DNA of 64,000 nucleotides, taken from the NCBI GenBank assembly GCA_036378155.1, contig DASUXA010000051.1:18267-82266 (forward strand), given 5' to 3'. Shown here in pieces: positions 8,400 to 16,598 of the stretch (its first letter is position 1; each line of letters opens with the position of its first letter). Below the pieces are notes generated by a model. It ran no database searches. It was not told where the DNA came from and worked only from the letters and a program-made list of their open reading frames with translations. This DNA comes from DASUXA01 sp036378155. GTDB taxonomy: Bacteria > Actinomycetota > Actinomycetes > Mycobacteriales > Micromonosporaceae. The position numbers and the translations under genes were made by a program.

Positions 8400-11300
8400 C
8401 GACCGGGCGGGACTCAGCCCCCGGCGACCGGCGGGGCGCGACTGTGGCGCCGCGCTCGGCAGCCGCCGGTAACGGACGCTCGTTGGGCGCGTTTTCGCGA
8501 CCGTCCCCGTCGGACGGCGGAAGCGCGCTCGTCCCGTTGGACGGCGGGACCGCGTTCGTCCCGTTCGACGGCGGAACCACCGTCGCAGGCAAGCCGTCGA
8601 ACAGTCGTACCGCTCCGTTCGGTCGGGCGAGCCGGCTCAGGTCGCGGACCACCGAACGCGCCCGGTCCAACCGTCCCCGCGCGACCAGGGCACGAGCCGC
8701 CGCCGCCAGGCACAACATCCGGTCGCTGTGGTTGCCGATCCGCTCGTAGATCGCCGCGGCGCGCAGGTACGCGTCGGCGTCGCCGGTCAGCGCCCCGTCC
8801 AGAGTGGCCGACGCGGCGTCGACCCACGGCGTGTGCCGGGGGCTGCGGGTCACCATGTCCCGTACCCGCGCCGCCCACGCCCGACCGGTCAGCGCCGCCG
8901 CCTGCGCCGCGGCGGCGACCCATTCGCCGAACGGCAGGATCGGCGCGCCGGACCAGTCCGCGTCGAGCTCGGCGAGCAGGCGCGCCGCCTCGTCGTGGCG
9001 GTCCTGCAGCACCCGGCACAGCGCGGCGTGCGCCAACGTGGAGCGCAGCACCCGGTGGAACCCGCCGCGCCGCGCGGCGGCGACCGCTCGGTCGACGGCG
9101 TCCTCCCCGGTACCGGCGGCTGCCGTGTCGGTGCCATCGTCGCCGTCGGTGCCGTCGACCAAGTCGACCGTGTCGACGAGGTCGGCGCTGTCGACGGGCT
9201 CGCCGCGCAGCACCCGCAGCCACGCCGACTGCGCCACCACGTGCAGGTCCCATTCGGCGGTCGGGCGGCGCATCGAGGCGGTCGCGGCGGCGATCGACGC
9301 CTGCCAGTCGCCGGCGAAGAACGCCCGCGCCGACTCGTCGGCGAAGCTGGTGGCGAGGCTGTGCCCGTCCGCCACGTCCACGGTGCGCTGCTCGTCGATG
9401 AGCCGGTTGCACCCGGCGACGTCGCCTTCCTCGAGCAACGCCCACGCCAGGTTGTGTACCGCGCGCCTGCGGCTGGACAGGTGCAGCCGGCGGCAGTAGT
9501 CGGTGATCTCGGTCAGCGCCTCGAAGGCGTTCGGGTCGCCCGCGATGTACCGGGCGGTCACCAGGGTGATCTGCGCGTTGGCGCGGACCTCGACGAGCCC
9601 CAGCCGGTCCGCCATGTCCACCGCCGCCTCGGCGGCGACGATCGCCGGGGTGTTCTCGTAGTTGAGCATGTGTACCCGAGCCAGTTCGAGCAGCGCCGAC
9701 GCCTTCTCCTCGGTGTCCGGCAGGTCGGCGTACAACTCGACCGCCCGGTCCAGGCAGCGCAGCGTCGCCGCGCGGTCGGCCCGGCACCAGGCGGCGGTAC
9801 CGAGCAGCGTCCAGGCGCGCGCCGCGCCCGCCCGGTCGCCGGCGGCGAACAGCCGTTCGGCGAGCGAGGTGAGTCGCGCGTCCCCGCCGTCGCGCAGGAA
9901 CGCGTCGCCGTCGCGGTACAGGGCGAGTTCGGCGGCGAACAACTCCAGCGACAGGTCCTCGCCCAGGTCCAGCCCGCGCGCCCGGTCCACCCAGGTCGCC
10001 GCCGTCTGCAGCGCGTGCAGCGCGTACGCCCGCCGCGCCGCGCGGTGCATCGCCGCGCGGGCAGCCGGCGCGTACGGCGACGGGTCGCCGCCCAGGGTGC
10101 GGGTGATCTCGTGGCTGGCCCAGCGGTGGTGGGCGAGTACCTCGGCCAGGTCGCTCTGCCGCCCGTCGGAGACCGCCTCCAGCCAGTCCGCGGTGCGCTG
10201 GTGCCTGCCCACCCGTTCGGCGCGGGGCAGCCGCTGGTAGCAGACGTCGCGGACCAGGATGTGCCGGAACCGGTACTCCGACTGTCCCGCCATCGTGGAC
10301 GTCGGCTGTTCCTGGATGAGGTCCCGGCGTTCCATCCGGCGCAGTGCCCACTGCACCGCCTCGACCGGCTGCGCCACCGCCGCCGCCACGGCGCCCGGCC
10401 AGAACTGGGTACCGACCACCGCGGCGGCCTGCAGCACCGCCCGGTCGTCCGGATCGAGTAGGTCGAGACGGTTCGCGATGACCGCGTGGACGTTGTCCGG
10501 TATCGGGCGACCCTCGCCGATGTCCAACGTCCACTGCGGGCCGACGGTACGCAGCATCCCGCCCTCGACCAGCATCCGCACGTACTCGTGGGCGTACAGC
10601 GGATTGCCGCCCGCCAGTTCCACCAGCGGAGCCAGGGTGGCGGGGCTGACCTGCGCCGAGCCGAGCATCGAGGAGTACAGCGTGCGGATGTGCGCGTCCC
10701 GCATCGGCGGCAGCGAGATCGACACCGTACCGGTGATGGTGCTGGTCCATCTCGGGTACCGGTCGCGCAGCTCGGGTCGGGCCGTGGCGATGACCATGAG
10801 CGGCAAGCCGCGCGCCGAGGTGCCGAGCATCTCGACGAACCGCAGCATCGCCTCGTCCGCCCAGTGCAGGTCCTCGAAGATCAGTACGGTGGGCTGCCGG
10901 GCTGCCAGCGCGAGGACGAAGCGCCGCCAGGCGAGTTCGACCTCGCCCGGCGCGAGTTTGGACCCGGGCAGCCCGACCAGCGGCCCGAGCGCGTCGACCA
11001 GCCGGGCGCCTTCCTCCGGTCCGGCGAGGTCGGTCAGCGCGTCCGCCAGCCGCTGCCCGGCGGTGGTCTCGTCGTCCGAGTCGAGGATGCCGGCCTCCGC
11101 CTTGACCACGTCGGCGAGCGCGGCGAAGGTGACGTTCTCGCCGAACGGCGGGCAGTGCCCGACGCGCCAGCACACCTTCGGCTCGTCGATCCGGGCGGCG
11201 TACCGGGCGAGCTCGCGCAACAGCCGGCTCTTGCCGATGCCCGCCGCCCCGAACACGGTCACCAGTTGCGGCACCCGGTCCCGGATGGTCCGCTCCAGGG

Positions 11301-12195
11301 TGCTGACCAGCAGGGTGCGTTCGTGCTCCCGGTCGATCATCGGGGTCGGTTCGCTGTCCGGTTCGTGTGCCGGGCGTCGGGGCGCGACCGCGAGCCACAC
11401 CCGGTTCGGTGTGGACCGACCGCGCAGGGTGACTGCGGGCTGCTCCGCGTACTCGATGTCGTCGCGGGTGGCGGAGTGCGTGGTGGCGCACACGTACACC
11501 CCGCCCGCGGGCGCGACGCCCTGCAGGCGGGCGGCGGTGGTGACCACGTCGCCGGCGACGATCGCCTGCCCGCCGTCGTGCGCGGCGGTGAGGTCGACCA
11601 GCGCCTCGCCGGTCGCGATACCGACCCGGAAGCGCAGCTTGGCGGCCTGGATGCGGTCCCGGCGCGGCAGCGTGCGCTGCAGTTCCAGCCCGGCGCGGAC
11701 ACACCGCAGCGCGTCGTTCTCGGTGGCGATCGGCGCGCCGAACAGCGCCATGACGGCGTCGCCGATGTACTTCTCGACCACGCCGCCGTACTGGTGGACC
11801 ACCGAGCGCACCGCGGTGAAGTAGTCGTTCTGCAGCGCCCGGACCCGTTCCGGGTCGGCGTTCTCCGCGTACCGGGTGAAACCGACCACGTCGATGAACA
11901 GGATGCTGACCCGCCGGCGGTCCTCTCTCGACACCGGAGCCGGCTCCGCCCTCGGACGCCCGCAGCCGGTACAGAACGCGCTGTCCGCCGCGTTCGTCCG
12001 CCCACAGCGGACACAGATGAACCGCAGACTCGTCCCACAGCCGCCGCAGTACCGGTCGTCCGGTCCGGCGGTCCGGCCGCAGTTGGCGCAGGTGGCCTGG
12101 ATGGCATCCTCCCCGGATGGGGTGGGAGAGCAGGTCGGACGCCAAACATCGTGACACGCCGGAACCGCTCGGCCAAGGTGCCAACAAGCCGACAC
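8338..12195 (-). CDS. Zinc-ribbon / class III cyclase / AAA ATPase / TPR signalling protein
   Basis: 1285-residue multidomain protein. Residues about 36-75 hold two zinc ribbons (CANCGRTAGPDDRYCGGCG and CVRCGRTNAADSAFCTGCG). Residues about 92-270 are a class III adenylate/guanylate cyclase domain (VSILFIDVVGFTRYAE, with the metal Asp; YIGDAVMALFGAP). An AAA/STAND ATPase follows, with Walker A GAAGIGKS near 317 and Walker B LIFEDLHWADE. The C-terminal 600 residues are TPR-like helical repeats, then a low-complexity tail that repeats PPSNGTNAVPPSNGTSALPP. The start at GTG 12195 is uncertain: the only later candidate is a rare ATC codon behind GGGGAGGATGCC at about 12105. Signal sensed is unknown. 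Confidence 0.9.
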   Translation of the reverse strand: MSACWHLGRAVPACHDVWRPTCSPTPSGEDAIQATCANCGRTAGPDDRYCGGCGTSLRFICVRCGRTNAADSAFCTGCGRPRAEPAPVSREDRRRVSILFIDVVGFTRYAENADPERVRALQNDYFTAVRSVVHQYGGVVEKYIGDAVMALFGAPIATENDALRCVRAGLELQRTLPRRDRIQAAKLRFRVGIATGEALVDLTAAHDGGQAIVAGDVVTTAARLQGVAPAGGVYVCATTHSATRDDIEYAEQPAVTLRGRSTPNRVWLAVAPRRPAHEPDSEPTPMIDREHERTLLVSTLERTIRDRVPQLVTVFGAAGIGKSRLLRELARYAARIDEPKVCWRVGHCPPFGENVTFAALADVVKAEAGILDSDDETTAGQRLADALTDLAGPEEGARLVDALGPLVGLPGSKLAPGEVELAWRRFVLALAARQPTVLIFEDLHWADEAMLRFVEMLGTSARGLPLMVIATARPELRDRYPRWTSTITGTVSISLPPMRDAHIRTLYSSMLGSAQVSPATLAPLVELAGGNPLYAHEYVRMLVEGGMLRTVGPQWTLDIGEGRPIPDNVHAVIANRLDLLDPDDRAVLQAAAVVGTQFWPGAVAAAVAQPVEAVQWALRRMERRDLIQEQPTSTMAGQSEYRFRHILVRDVCYQRLPRAERVGRHQRTADWLEAVSDGRQSDLAEVLAHHRWASHEITRTLGGDPSPYAPAARAAMHRAARRAYALHALQTAATWVDRARGLDLGEDLSLELFAAELALYRDGDAFLRDGGDARLTSLAERLFAAGDRAGAARAWTLLGTAAWCRADRAATLRCLDRAVELYADLPDTEEKASALLELARVHMLNYENTPAIVAAEAAVDMADRLGLVEVRANAQITLVTARYIAGDPNAFEALTEITDYCRRLHLSSRRRAVHNLAWALLEEGDVAGCNRLIDEQRTVDVADGHSLATSFADESARAFFAGDWQASIAAATASMRRPTAEWDLHVVAQSAWLRVLRGEPVDSADLVDTVDLVDGTDGDDGTDTAAAGTGEDAVDRAVAAARRGGFHRVLRSTLAHAALCRVLQDRHDEAARLLAELDADWSGAPILPFGEWVAAAAQAAALTGRAWAARVRDMVTRSPRHTPWVDAASATLDGALTGDADAYLRAAAIYERIGNHSDRMLCLAAAARALVARGRLDRARSVVRDLSRLARPNGAVRLFDGLPATVVPPSNGTNAVPPSNGTSALPPSDGDGRENAPNERPLPAAAERGATVAPRRSPGAESRPVVTRPSPARRASAAPPSPARP

Positions 12196-12265
12196 AACCT
12201 CATCCGGCCGGTCCTTTCCTGGCTAGAGTCGGCGTCGTTTGTCGCGATGAAGCGAGGGGCCGGCG

Positions 12266-12559
12266 GTGTACGTACGACTCGCGGTCGCCTGGACCGACCT
12301 GAACGGGGTGGCGCACGGTGTCGGCGATGTCGTCGATATCGACGCGGTCACCCTGGCTGAACTGGAGGAGCAGGGCGTGGTGGAGAACCCGGAAGACAAC
12401 CAAGCACAGCCGACGTGGATCGGGCCCGGTAGCCCCGACCCGACCGACGGTACCGCCGACCCGACGTGGATCGGTCCGGGCAGCGAGCCGACGGACGGTA
12501 CCGCCGACCCGACGTGGATCGGTCCGGGCAGCGAGCCGACCGGCACGACCGGCGCGTGA
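12266..12559 (+). CDS. Small protein with C-terminal PTWIGPGS tandem repeats
   Basis: 97-residue protein of unknown function, start GTG 12266 after GCGAGGGGCC. Residues 1-45 (YVRLAVAWTDLNGVAHGVGDVVDIDAVTLAELEEQGVVE) look like a small beta-rich domain ending in a helix. From residue 50 the protein has three copies of PTWIGPGS spaced 15-18 residues apart and linked by acidic DPTDGTAD segments; the last two units are almost identical at DNA level (48 bp). It is divergent from the cyclase/AAA regulator. The Trp-Ile-Gly-Pro-Gly motif may be a ligand for a partner protein. No known family recognised. Confidence 0.75.
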   Translation: MYVRLAVAWTDLNGVAHGVGDVVDIDAVTLAELEEQGVVENPEDNQAQPTWIGPGSPDPTDGTADPTWIGPGSEPTDGTADPTWIGPGSEPTGTTGA

Positions 12560-12569
12560 CTCATACGGT

Positions 12570-12603
12570 GGTGGGGGCCGGCGCGAACGCGCCGGCCCCC
12601 ACC
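12570..12603. terminator. Strong bidirectional hairpin between convergent genes
   Basis: A 16-bp perfect stem (GGTGGGGGCCGGCGCG pairing with its complement) around a central AA lies between the stops of the small repeat protein and the Crp/Fnr gene. There is no T-run, as is usual in GC-rich actinobacteria. The GCGCGAACGCGC core recurs in the hairpin at 23883-23916. Confidence 0.75.
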
Positions 12604-12628
12604 GGTACCGCCGACGTACCGCCCCGGC

Positions 12629-13321
12629 TCAGCGGTCGACCATTCCCGCCCGGCGGCGCAGCGCGGACAGGTCGGTGACCACGATCCGCCGCCCCTCGGT
12701 ACGCAACCATCCGCGGTTGGCGAACGAACCGATCGCCTGGTTGACGCTCTGCCGGGAGCCACCCGCCATCTCGGCGAGCTGGCTCTGGTTCAACTCGATC
12801 GTCACCATCGGCGCCTGGCTGTCGCCGGCGAGTCGCACCAGCGTCTTGGCGACCCGACCGGGCAGGTCGAGGAAGACGTGGTCGGCGTTCTGCTCGGTGA
12901 GCCGGCGGATCAGCACGCCCAGCGAGCGCATCACCGCGTCGAGGATGCGCGGATTGGCGTGTACCAGTTCCAGGAACGCGGCGCGGGACAGCGCCAGCGC
13001 GACGGTGTCCTCGATCGCCTCGGCCGAGGCGGAGCGGGTCGCGCCGTCCAGCAGCGACACCTCACCGAGCACGTCCGGTGGACGGACCACCGACAGCACC
13101 GCGCGTTCGCCGGTCGGCGCGGTGCGGAACACCGCGACCGCGCCCCGCCGGAGCACGATCAACGACTCGCCGGGGTCGTTCTCCACAAACAGCAGCTGCC
13201 CCTTGCGGTACGTGCGCGAAACCGCGGCCGCGATGACCCGCTGGCGTACCTCGGGCTCCAGACCTGCGAACATCTCCACGCCGGTCAGCGCATCGCCAGA
13301 GTCCGACGGCCGAACCTCCAC
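12629..13321 (-). CDS. Crp/Fnr family transcriptional regulator
   Basis: 230-residue regulator with an N-terminal cyclic-nucleotide-binding fold (residues about 10-125: MFAGLEPEVRQRVIAAAVSR, then GESLIVLRRGAVAVFR and LGEVSLLDGATRSASAEA, where the Arg-Ser-Ala core resembles the cAMP pocket) and a C-terminal winged helix with recognition helix SRQSVNQAIGSFANRG. GTG 13321 follows GGGGAGG with 8-nt spacing; the ATG at 13348 is an alternative that adds 9 residues. The upstream region carries a 16-bp palindrome (13373-13388) that may be its operator. It resembles the global Crp-like regulators of actinobacteria. Confidence 0.9.
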   Translation of the reverse strand: MEVRPSDSGDALTGVEMFAGLEPEVRQRVIAAAVSRTYRKGQLLFVENDPGESLIVLRRGAVAVFRTAPTGERAVLSVVRPPDVLGEVSLLDGATRSASAEAIEDTVALALSRAAFLELVHANPRILDAVMRSLGVLIRRLTEQNADHVFLDLPGRVAKTLVRLAGDSQAPMVTIELNQSQLAEMAGGSRQSVNQAIGSFANRGWLRTEGRRIVVTDLSALRRRAGMVDR

Positions 13322-13372
13322 GGCCCATACCTCCCCATCCAGACCCATCACGGTCGCCGACCGCGATGACAA

Positions 13373-13388
13373 CAACCAGTACTGGTTG
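13373..13388. promoter_or_regulatory. 16-bp perfect palindrome upstream of the Crp/Fnr gene
   Basis: CAACCAGTACTGGTTG is a perfect dyad 52 bp upstream of the regulator's start codon. Size and position fit a homodimer binding site, possibly autoregulatory. It does not match the E. coli CRP half-site TGTGA. Confidence 0.5.
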
Positions 13389-13725
13389 CATCGACGTAGC
13401 GGCACGCAGGGTAACGCCTCGCGGCCATGTCGCCGGCGCTGCCGCCGACCGCGTTCCGGTCACGGCGACGCTCGCCGGGAGCGTGTGTCATGGTGGACGC
13501 CGTACGTCGGAAACCTGCGGGGATTGTCGCTGACGTGACAATAATGGCCGGTGTGATCGCCGGGCGACGGTGTGCGAGGGGCCGTACGGACGGGATGCGG
13601 TCGCGAGGTGGTCGGTGGTGTCCGGCTGACCGGCGGGACGAGGTCGGCCACCCGGCGGGTGACGACCCCGGACGGTCGATGGGCCGCAAAACGATCTTTC
13701 CGGCTGCCGGGCATGATGAACCACG
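13389..13725. other. Intergenic region with an ATTGTC/GACAAT dyad
   Basis: About 340 bp without a convincing gene lie between the divergent Crp/Fnr and exoribonuclease genes. The only clear structure is an inverted repeat, ATTGTC (13523-13528) and GACAAT (13537-13542), with an 8-nt spacer, followed by an AT-richer AATAATGG. It may be an operator or part of a promoter. Short ORFs here have no ribosome sites and no coding character. Confidence 0.4.
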
Positions 13726-14244
13726 ATGACGTACCGGTACTTCTACGACTGCGAGTTCATCGAGGACGGCCAGACCATCGAGCTGGTCTCGATCGGCGTG
13801 GTCGACGAGCACGACCGCGAGTTCTACGCGGTGTCCACCGAGTTCCAGCCGGAGCGCGCGAGTGCGTGGGTACGGCGCCACGTGCTGGACCGGTTGCCCT
13901 CCCCGGCGGACCGGGCATGGCGCTCCCGCGAGCGGATCCGCGACGACCTGTACGAGTTCCTCACCGCGCCGCTGCGCGACCAGCCGGGCGAGCGCATCGA
14001 GCTGTGGGCCTGGTACGCCGCGTACGACCACGTCGTGCTCGCCCAGTTGTGGGGCCCCATGCCGGCGCTGCCCCGCGAGATCCCCAGGTTCACCAAGGAC
14101 CTGCGGCAACTGTGGGACGACCTGGGTCGGCCGCCGCTGCCGGACGCCGCGGCGGACCGCCACGACGCGCTCGTCGACGCCCGGCACAACCTGGCGCGCT
14201 GGCGCGCCATGTCCGGGTACCGCCGCACCGGGCCCGTCGCCTGA
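13726..14244 (+). CDS. 3'-5' exoribonuclease (Rv2179c-like, DEDD family)
   Basis: 172-residue nuclease. The N-terminal YFYDCEFIEDG gives the first two DEDD acidic residues (Asp8, Glu10); WAWYAAYDHVVLAQLWG supplies the third Asp, and DRHDALVDARHNLARW the final His/Asp. This matches the RNase T-like exoribonuclease Rv2179c of M. tuberculosis, which lies next to aroG there. Here pfk and about 19 kb of other genes separate the two. Start ATG 13726 lacks a strong ribosome site, but the family begins exactly here. Confidence 0.9.
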   Translation: MTYRYFYDCEFIEDGQTIELVSIGVVDEHDREFYAVSTEFQPERASAWVRRHVLDRLPSPADRAWRSRERIRDDLYEFLTAPLRDQPGERIELWAWYAAYDHVVLAQLWGPMPALPREIPRFTKDLRQLWDDLGRPPLPDAAADRHDALVDARHNLARWRAMSGYRRTGPVA

Positions 14245-14460
14245 CCAGCCGGTTCCCACCTGCCGGGCGGCTGTCCGGCGGTAGTCGCTGGTCATCGCGT
14301 GTTCATCGGGTTCGAGTTTGGGCACCCGGTCGTACGGACTAGAGTCGCGGTAACGCGGCCCGCCCCGGGCCGGCAACGACGCCGACGGTCTGACGCGACT
14401 CGCGCCCGAGGGTTCGTGGGCTCATTCTCGCGACCCGGACATTGGGAGGACGGGGAACTT

Positions 14461-15486
14461 ATGCGTATTGGCGTGCTAACCGGCGGCGGCGACTGCCCGG
14501 GTCTCAACGCGGTGATCCGCGCGGTCGTCCGCAAGGGCATCGGCACCTACGGTCACGAGTTCGTCGGCTTCCTCGACGGCTGGCGGGGCCCCCTCGAGGG
14601 ACTGACCCGACCGCTCGGCGTCGCCGACGTGCGCGGCATCCTGCCGCGCGGCGGCACCATCCTGCGCTCCTCGCGGACCAACCCGTTCAAGATCGACGGC
14701 GGCGTGGAGCGGATCAAGGCGAACCTCGCCGAGCGCGAGATCGACGCGCTGATCGCGATCGGCGGCGAGGACACCCTCGGGGTCGCCGCGCGCCTGCACG
14801 AACTCGGCGTCAACGTGGTCGGGGTACCCAAGACCATCGACAACGACCTGAGCGCCACCGACTACACCTTCGGCTTCGACACCGCGGTCAACATCGCCAT
14901 GGAGGCGATTGACCGGCTGCACACCACCGCCGAGAGCCACCACCGCACGCTGGTGGTCGAGGTGATGGGTCGGCACGCCGGCTGGATCGCGCTGCACGCC
15001 GGCATGGCGGGCGGCGCGAATGTGATCCTGCTGCCCGAGCGCCGGTTCGACCTGGACGAGGTCGCCACATACGTCGAGAAGCGGTTCCAGACGCAGTACG
15101 CCCCGATCGTCGTGGTCGCCGAGGGCGCCATGCCGCTCGAAGGTCAGATGGTGCTGCAGAACCAGGAGGTCGACGCGTTCGGTCACGTCCGGCTGGGCGG
15201 CATCGGGCAGTGGCTCGCCGAGCAGCTCGAGGCGCGCACCGGCAAGGAGGCCCGCACCGTCGTCCTCGGGCACATCCAGCGGGGCGGCACGCCGACCGCG
15301 TTCGACCGGGTACTGGCGACCCGGTTCGGTCTGCACGCGATCGACGCGGCGCACGTCGGAGCGTTCGGCACCATGGTCGCGCTGCGCGGCACCGACATCG
15401 TCCGGGTACCGCTGGCCGAGGCGACCCGCGAGTTGAAGACGGTGCCGCTGGAGCGGTACGCCGAAGCCGAGGTGTTCTTCGGCTGA
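14461..15486 (+). CDS. pfkA: 6-phosphofructokinase, PPi-dependent type by key residues
   Basis: 341-residue phosphofructokinase that forms fructose-1,6-bisphosphate. The N-terminal GVLTGGGDCPGLNAVIRAVV is diagnostic. The donor loop reads GGEDT with Asp at 104 (ATP enzymes have Gly), and the substrate loop reads PKTIDND with Lys at 124 (Gly in ATP enzymes). Both are the residues recalled for the Amycolatopsis methanolica pyrophosphate-dependent enzyme, which this protein closely resembles. The reaction is therefore predicted to use PPi and to be reversible. ATG 14461 follows GGGAGGACGGGG. Confidence 0.92.
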   Translation: MRIGVLTGGGDCPGLNAVIRAVVRKGIGTYGHEFVGFLDGWRGPLEGLTRPLGVADVRGILPRGGTILRSSRTNPFKIDGGVERIKANLAEREIDALIAIGGEDTLGVAARLHELGVNVVGVPKTIDNDLSATDYTFGFDTAVNIAMEAIDRLHTTAESHHRTLVVEVMGRHAGWIALHAGMAGGANVILLPERRFDLDEVATYVEKRFQTQYAPIVVVAEGAMPLEGQMVLQNQEVDAFGHVRLGGIGQWLAEQLEARTGKEARTVVLGHIQRGGTPTAFDRVLATRFGLHAIDAAHVGAFGTMVALRGTDIVRVPLAEATRELKTVPLERYAEAEVFFG

Positions 15487-15501
15487 CGATCGCCGGTCGT
15501 C

Positions 15502-15534
15502 CGGGTGCCCGTCCGGCGCCGGTACGGGCACCCG
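15502..15534 (+). terminator. Hairpin after pfkA
   Basis: CGGGTGCCCGT (15502-15512) pairs with ACGGGCACCCG (15524-15534) around an 11-nt loop that can itself pair. It lies 15 bp after the pfkA stop and 21 bp before proC, so it may terminate or attenuate read-through into proC. Confidence 0.6.
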
Positions 15535-15555
15535 AGGCGGCGGGAAGGGGTTGAC

Positions 15556-16362
15556 GTGCGCACCATCGCGGTGATCGGCGCGGGCAAGATCGGTGAGGTA
15601 CTGCTGTCCGGGCTGCTGCGCTCGGGCTGGGCGGCGGACCGGCTGCTGGCCACGGCGCGGCGCGCGGAACGGGCGGAGGAGCTGCGTCAGCGGTACGGCA
15701 TCCGGGTGGTCGACAACGCGACCGCGGCGTCCGACGCGGACGTGCTCGCGGTCGCCGTCAAGCCGCAGGACGCCGCGACGCTGATGGCGGACCTCGGTCC
15801 CCGGGTACCGGCGGACAAGCTCGTGATCTCCCTGTGCGCCGGCATGCCGACCGCGTTCTTCGCGAAGTGGCTGCCGCCCGGTACCCCGGTCGTGCGGGTC
15901 ATGACGAACACGCCCGCGCTGGTCGACGAGGCGATGACGGCGATCTCGGCGGGCGCGCACGCCACCGCCGCGCACCTGGAACTCGCCGAGGAGATGTTCA
16001 AACCGCTCGGTCGCACGCTGCGGGTACCGGAGTCGCAGCAGGACGCGGTGACGGCGCTGTCGGGCTCCGGTCCGGCGTACTTCTACTTCCTGGTCGAAGC
16101 CATGATCGACGCGGGTATCCTGCTCGGACTGCCCCGCCAGGTCGCCCACGACCTGATCGTGCAGACCGCGATCGGCTCGGCGATCATGCTGCGGGACTCC
16201 GGCGAGCACCCCGTCACGCTGCGCGAGGCGGTGACCTCGCCCGCCGGTACCACCATCAACGCCATCCGCGAACTGGAAAATCACGGCGTGCGCGCGGCGC
16301 TGCTCGCGGCGCTGGAGGCGGCTCGGGACCGGGCGCGGGAACTGGCGGGGGACTACGCCTGA
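15556..16362 (+). CDS. proC: Pyrroline-5-carboxylate reductase
   Basis: 268-residue NAD(P)H enzyme that makes L-proline from pyrroline-5-carboxylate. Rossmann motif VIGAGKIGEVLLSGLL is at residues 6-20; AVKPQD, SLCAGMPTAFFAKWLP, VVRVMTNTPALV and the family signature around ALSGSGPAYFYFLVEAMIDAG to PAGTTINAIRELE are all present. GTG 15556 follows GAAGGGG. The TGA stop lies inside the first palindrome of the array that follows. Confidence 0.93.
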   Translation: MRTIAVIGAGKIGEVLLSGLLRSGWAADRLLATARRAERAEELRQRYGIRVVDNATAASDADVLAVAVKPQDAATLMADLGPRVPADKLVISLCAGMPTAFFAKWLPPGTPVVRVMTNTPALVDEAMTAISAGAHATAAHLELAEEMFKPLGRTLRVPESQQDAVTALSGSGPAYFYFLVEAMIDAGILLGLPRQVAHDLIVQTAIGSAIMLRDSGEHPVTLREAVTSPAGTTINAIRELENHGVRAALLAALEAARDRARELAGDYA

Positions 16363-16482
16363 CGGCGTACGCCGTCAGGCTGGACGGTGGCGCTGACGGC
16401 GTACGCCGTCAGGCGCGAGGGTTCGTGCTGACGGCGTACGCCGTCAGGCGCGAGGGTTCGTGCTGACGGCGTTCTCCGTCCG
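16357..16482. repeat. Tandem palindrome array downstream of proC (period ~35 bp)
   Basis: The 20-bp perfect palindrome CTGACGGCGTACGCCGTCAG occurs at 16359, 16393 and 16428, with a degenerate fourth copy at 16463 (spacing 34, 35 and 35). Copies 2-4 are separated by nearly identical GCGCGAGGGTTCGTG spacers. The first copy extends to 24 bp and contains the proC stop codon. Each unit can form a hairpin; the set could terminate transcription, protect the mRNA 3' end or bind a protein. Confidence 0.85.
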
Positions 16483-16598
16483 GGTTGACGGTTCGCGCCG
16501 ACGGCGGCGCGCGGCTCGGGGCAGGGTGGCTTCGGTCTCGTCCCGGTTTCGCCGCGGTACGCCGCGGGCATGGTCATCTTCGGAGGGAGGATGATCAG

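Noticed and set aside
8414..12187. Second 1257-codon frame on the same strand as the cyclase gene
   Set aside because: Off-frame shadow without domains; the in-frame reading contains zinc ribbons, cyclase and Walker motifs.
16357..16482. Possible CRISPR array
   Set aside because: Units are perfect palindromes with near-identical 15-nt spacers and only four copies; CRISPR spacers are unique and longer.
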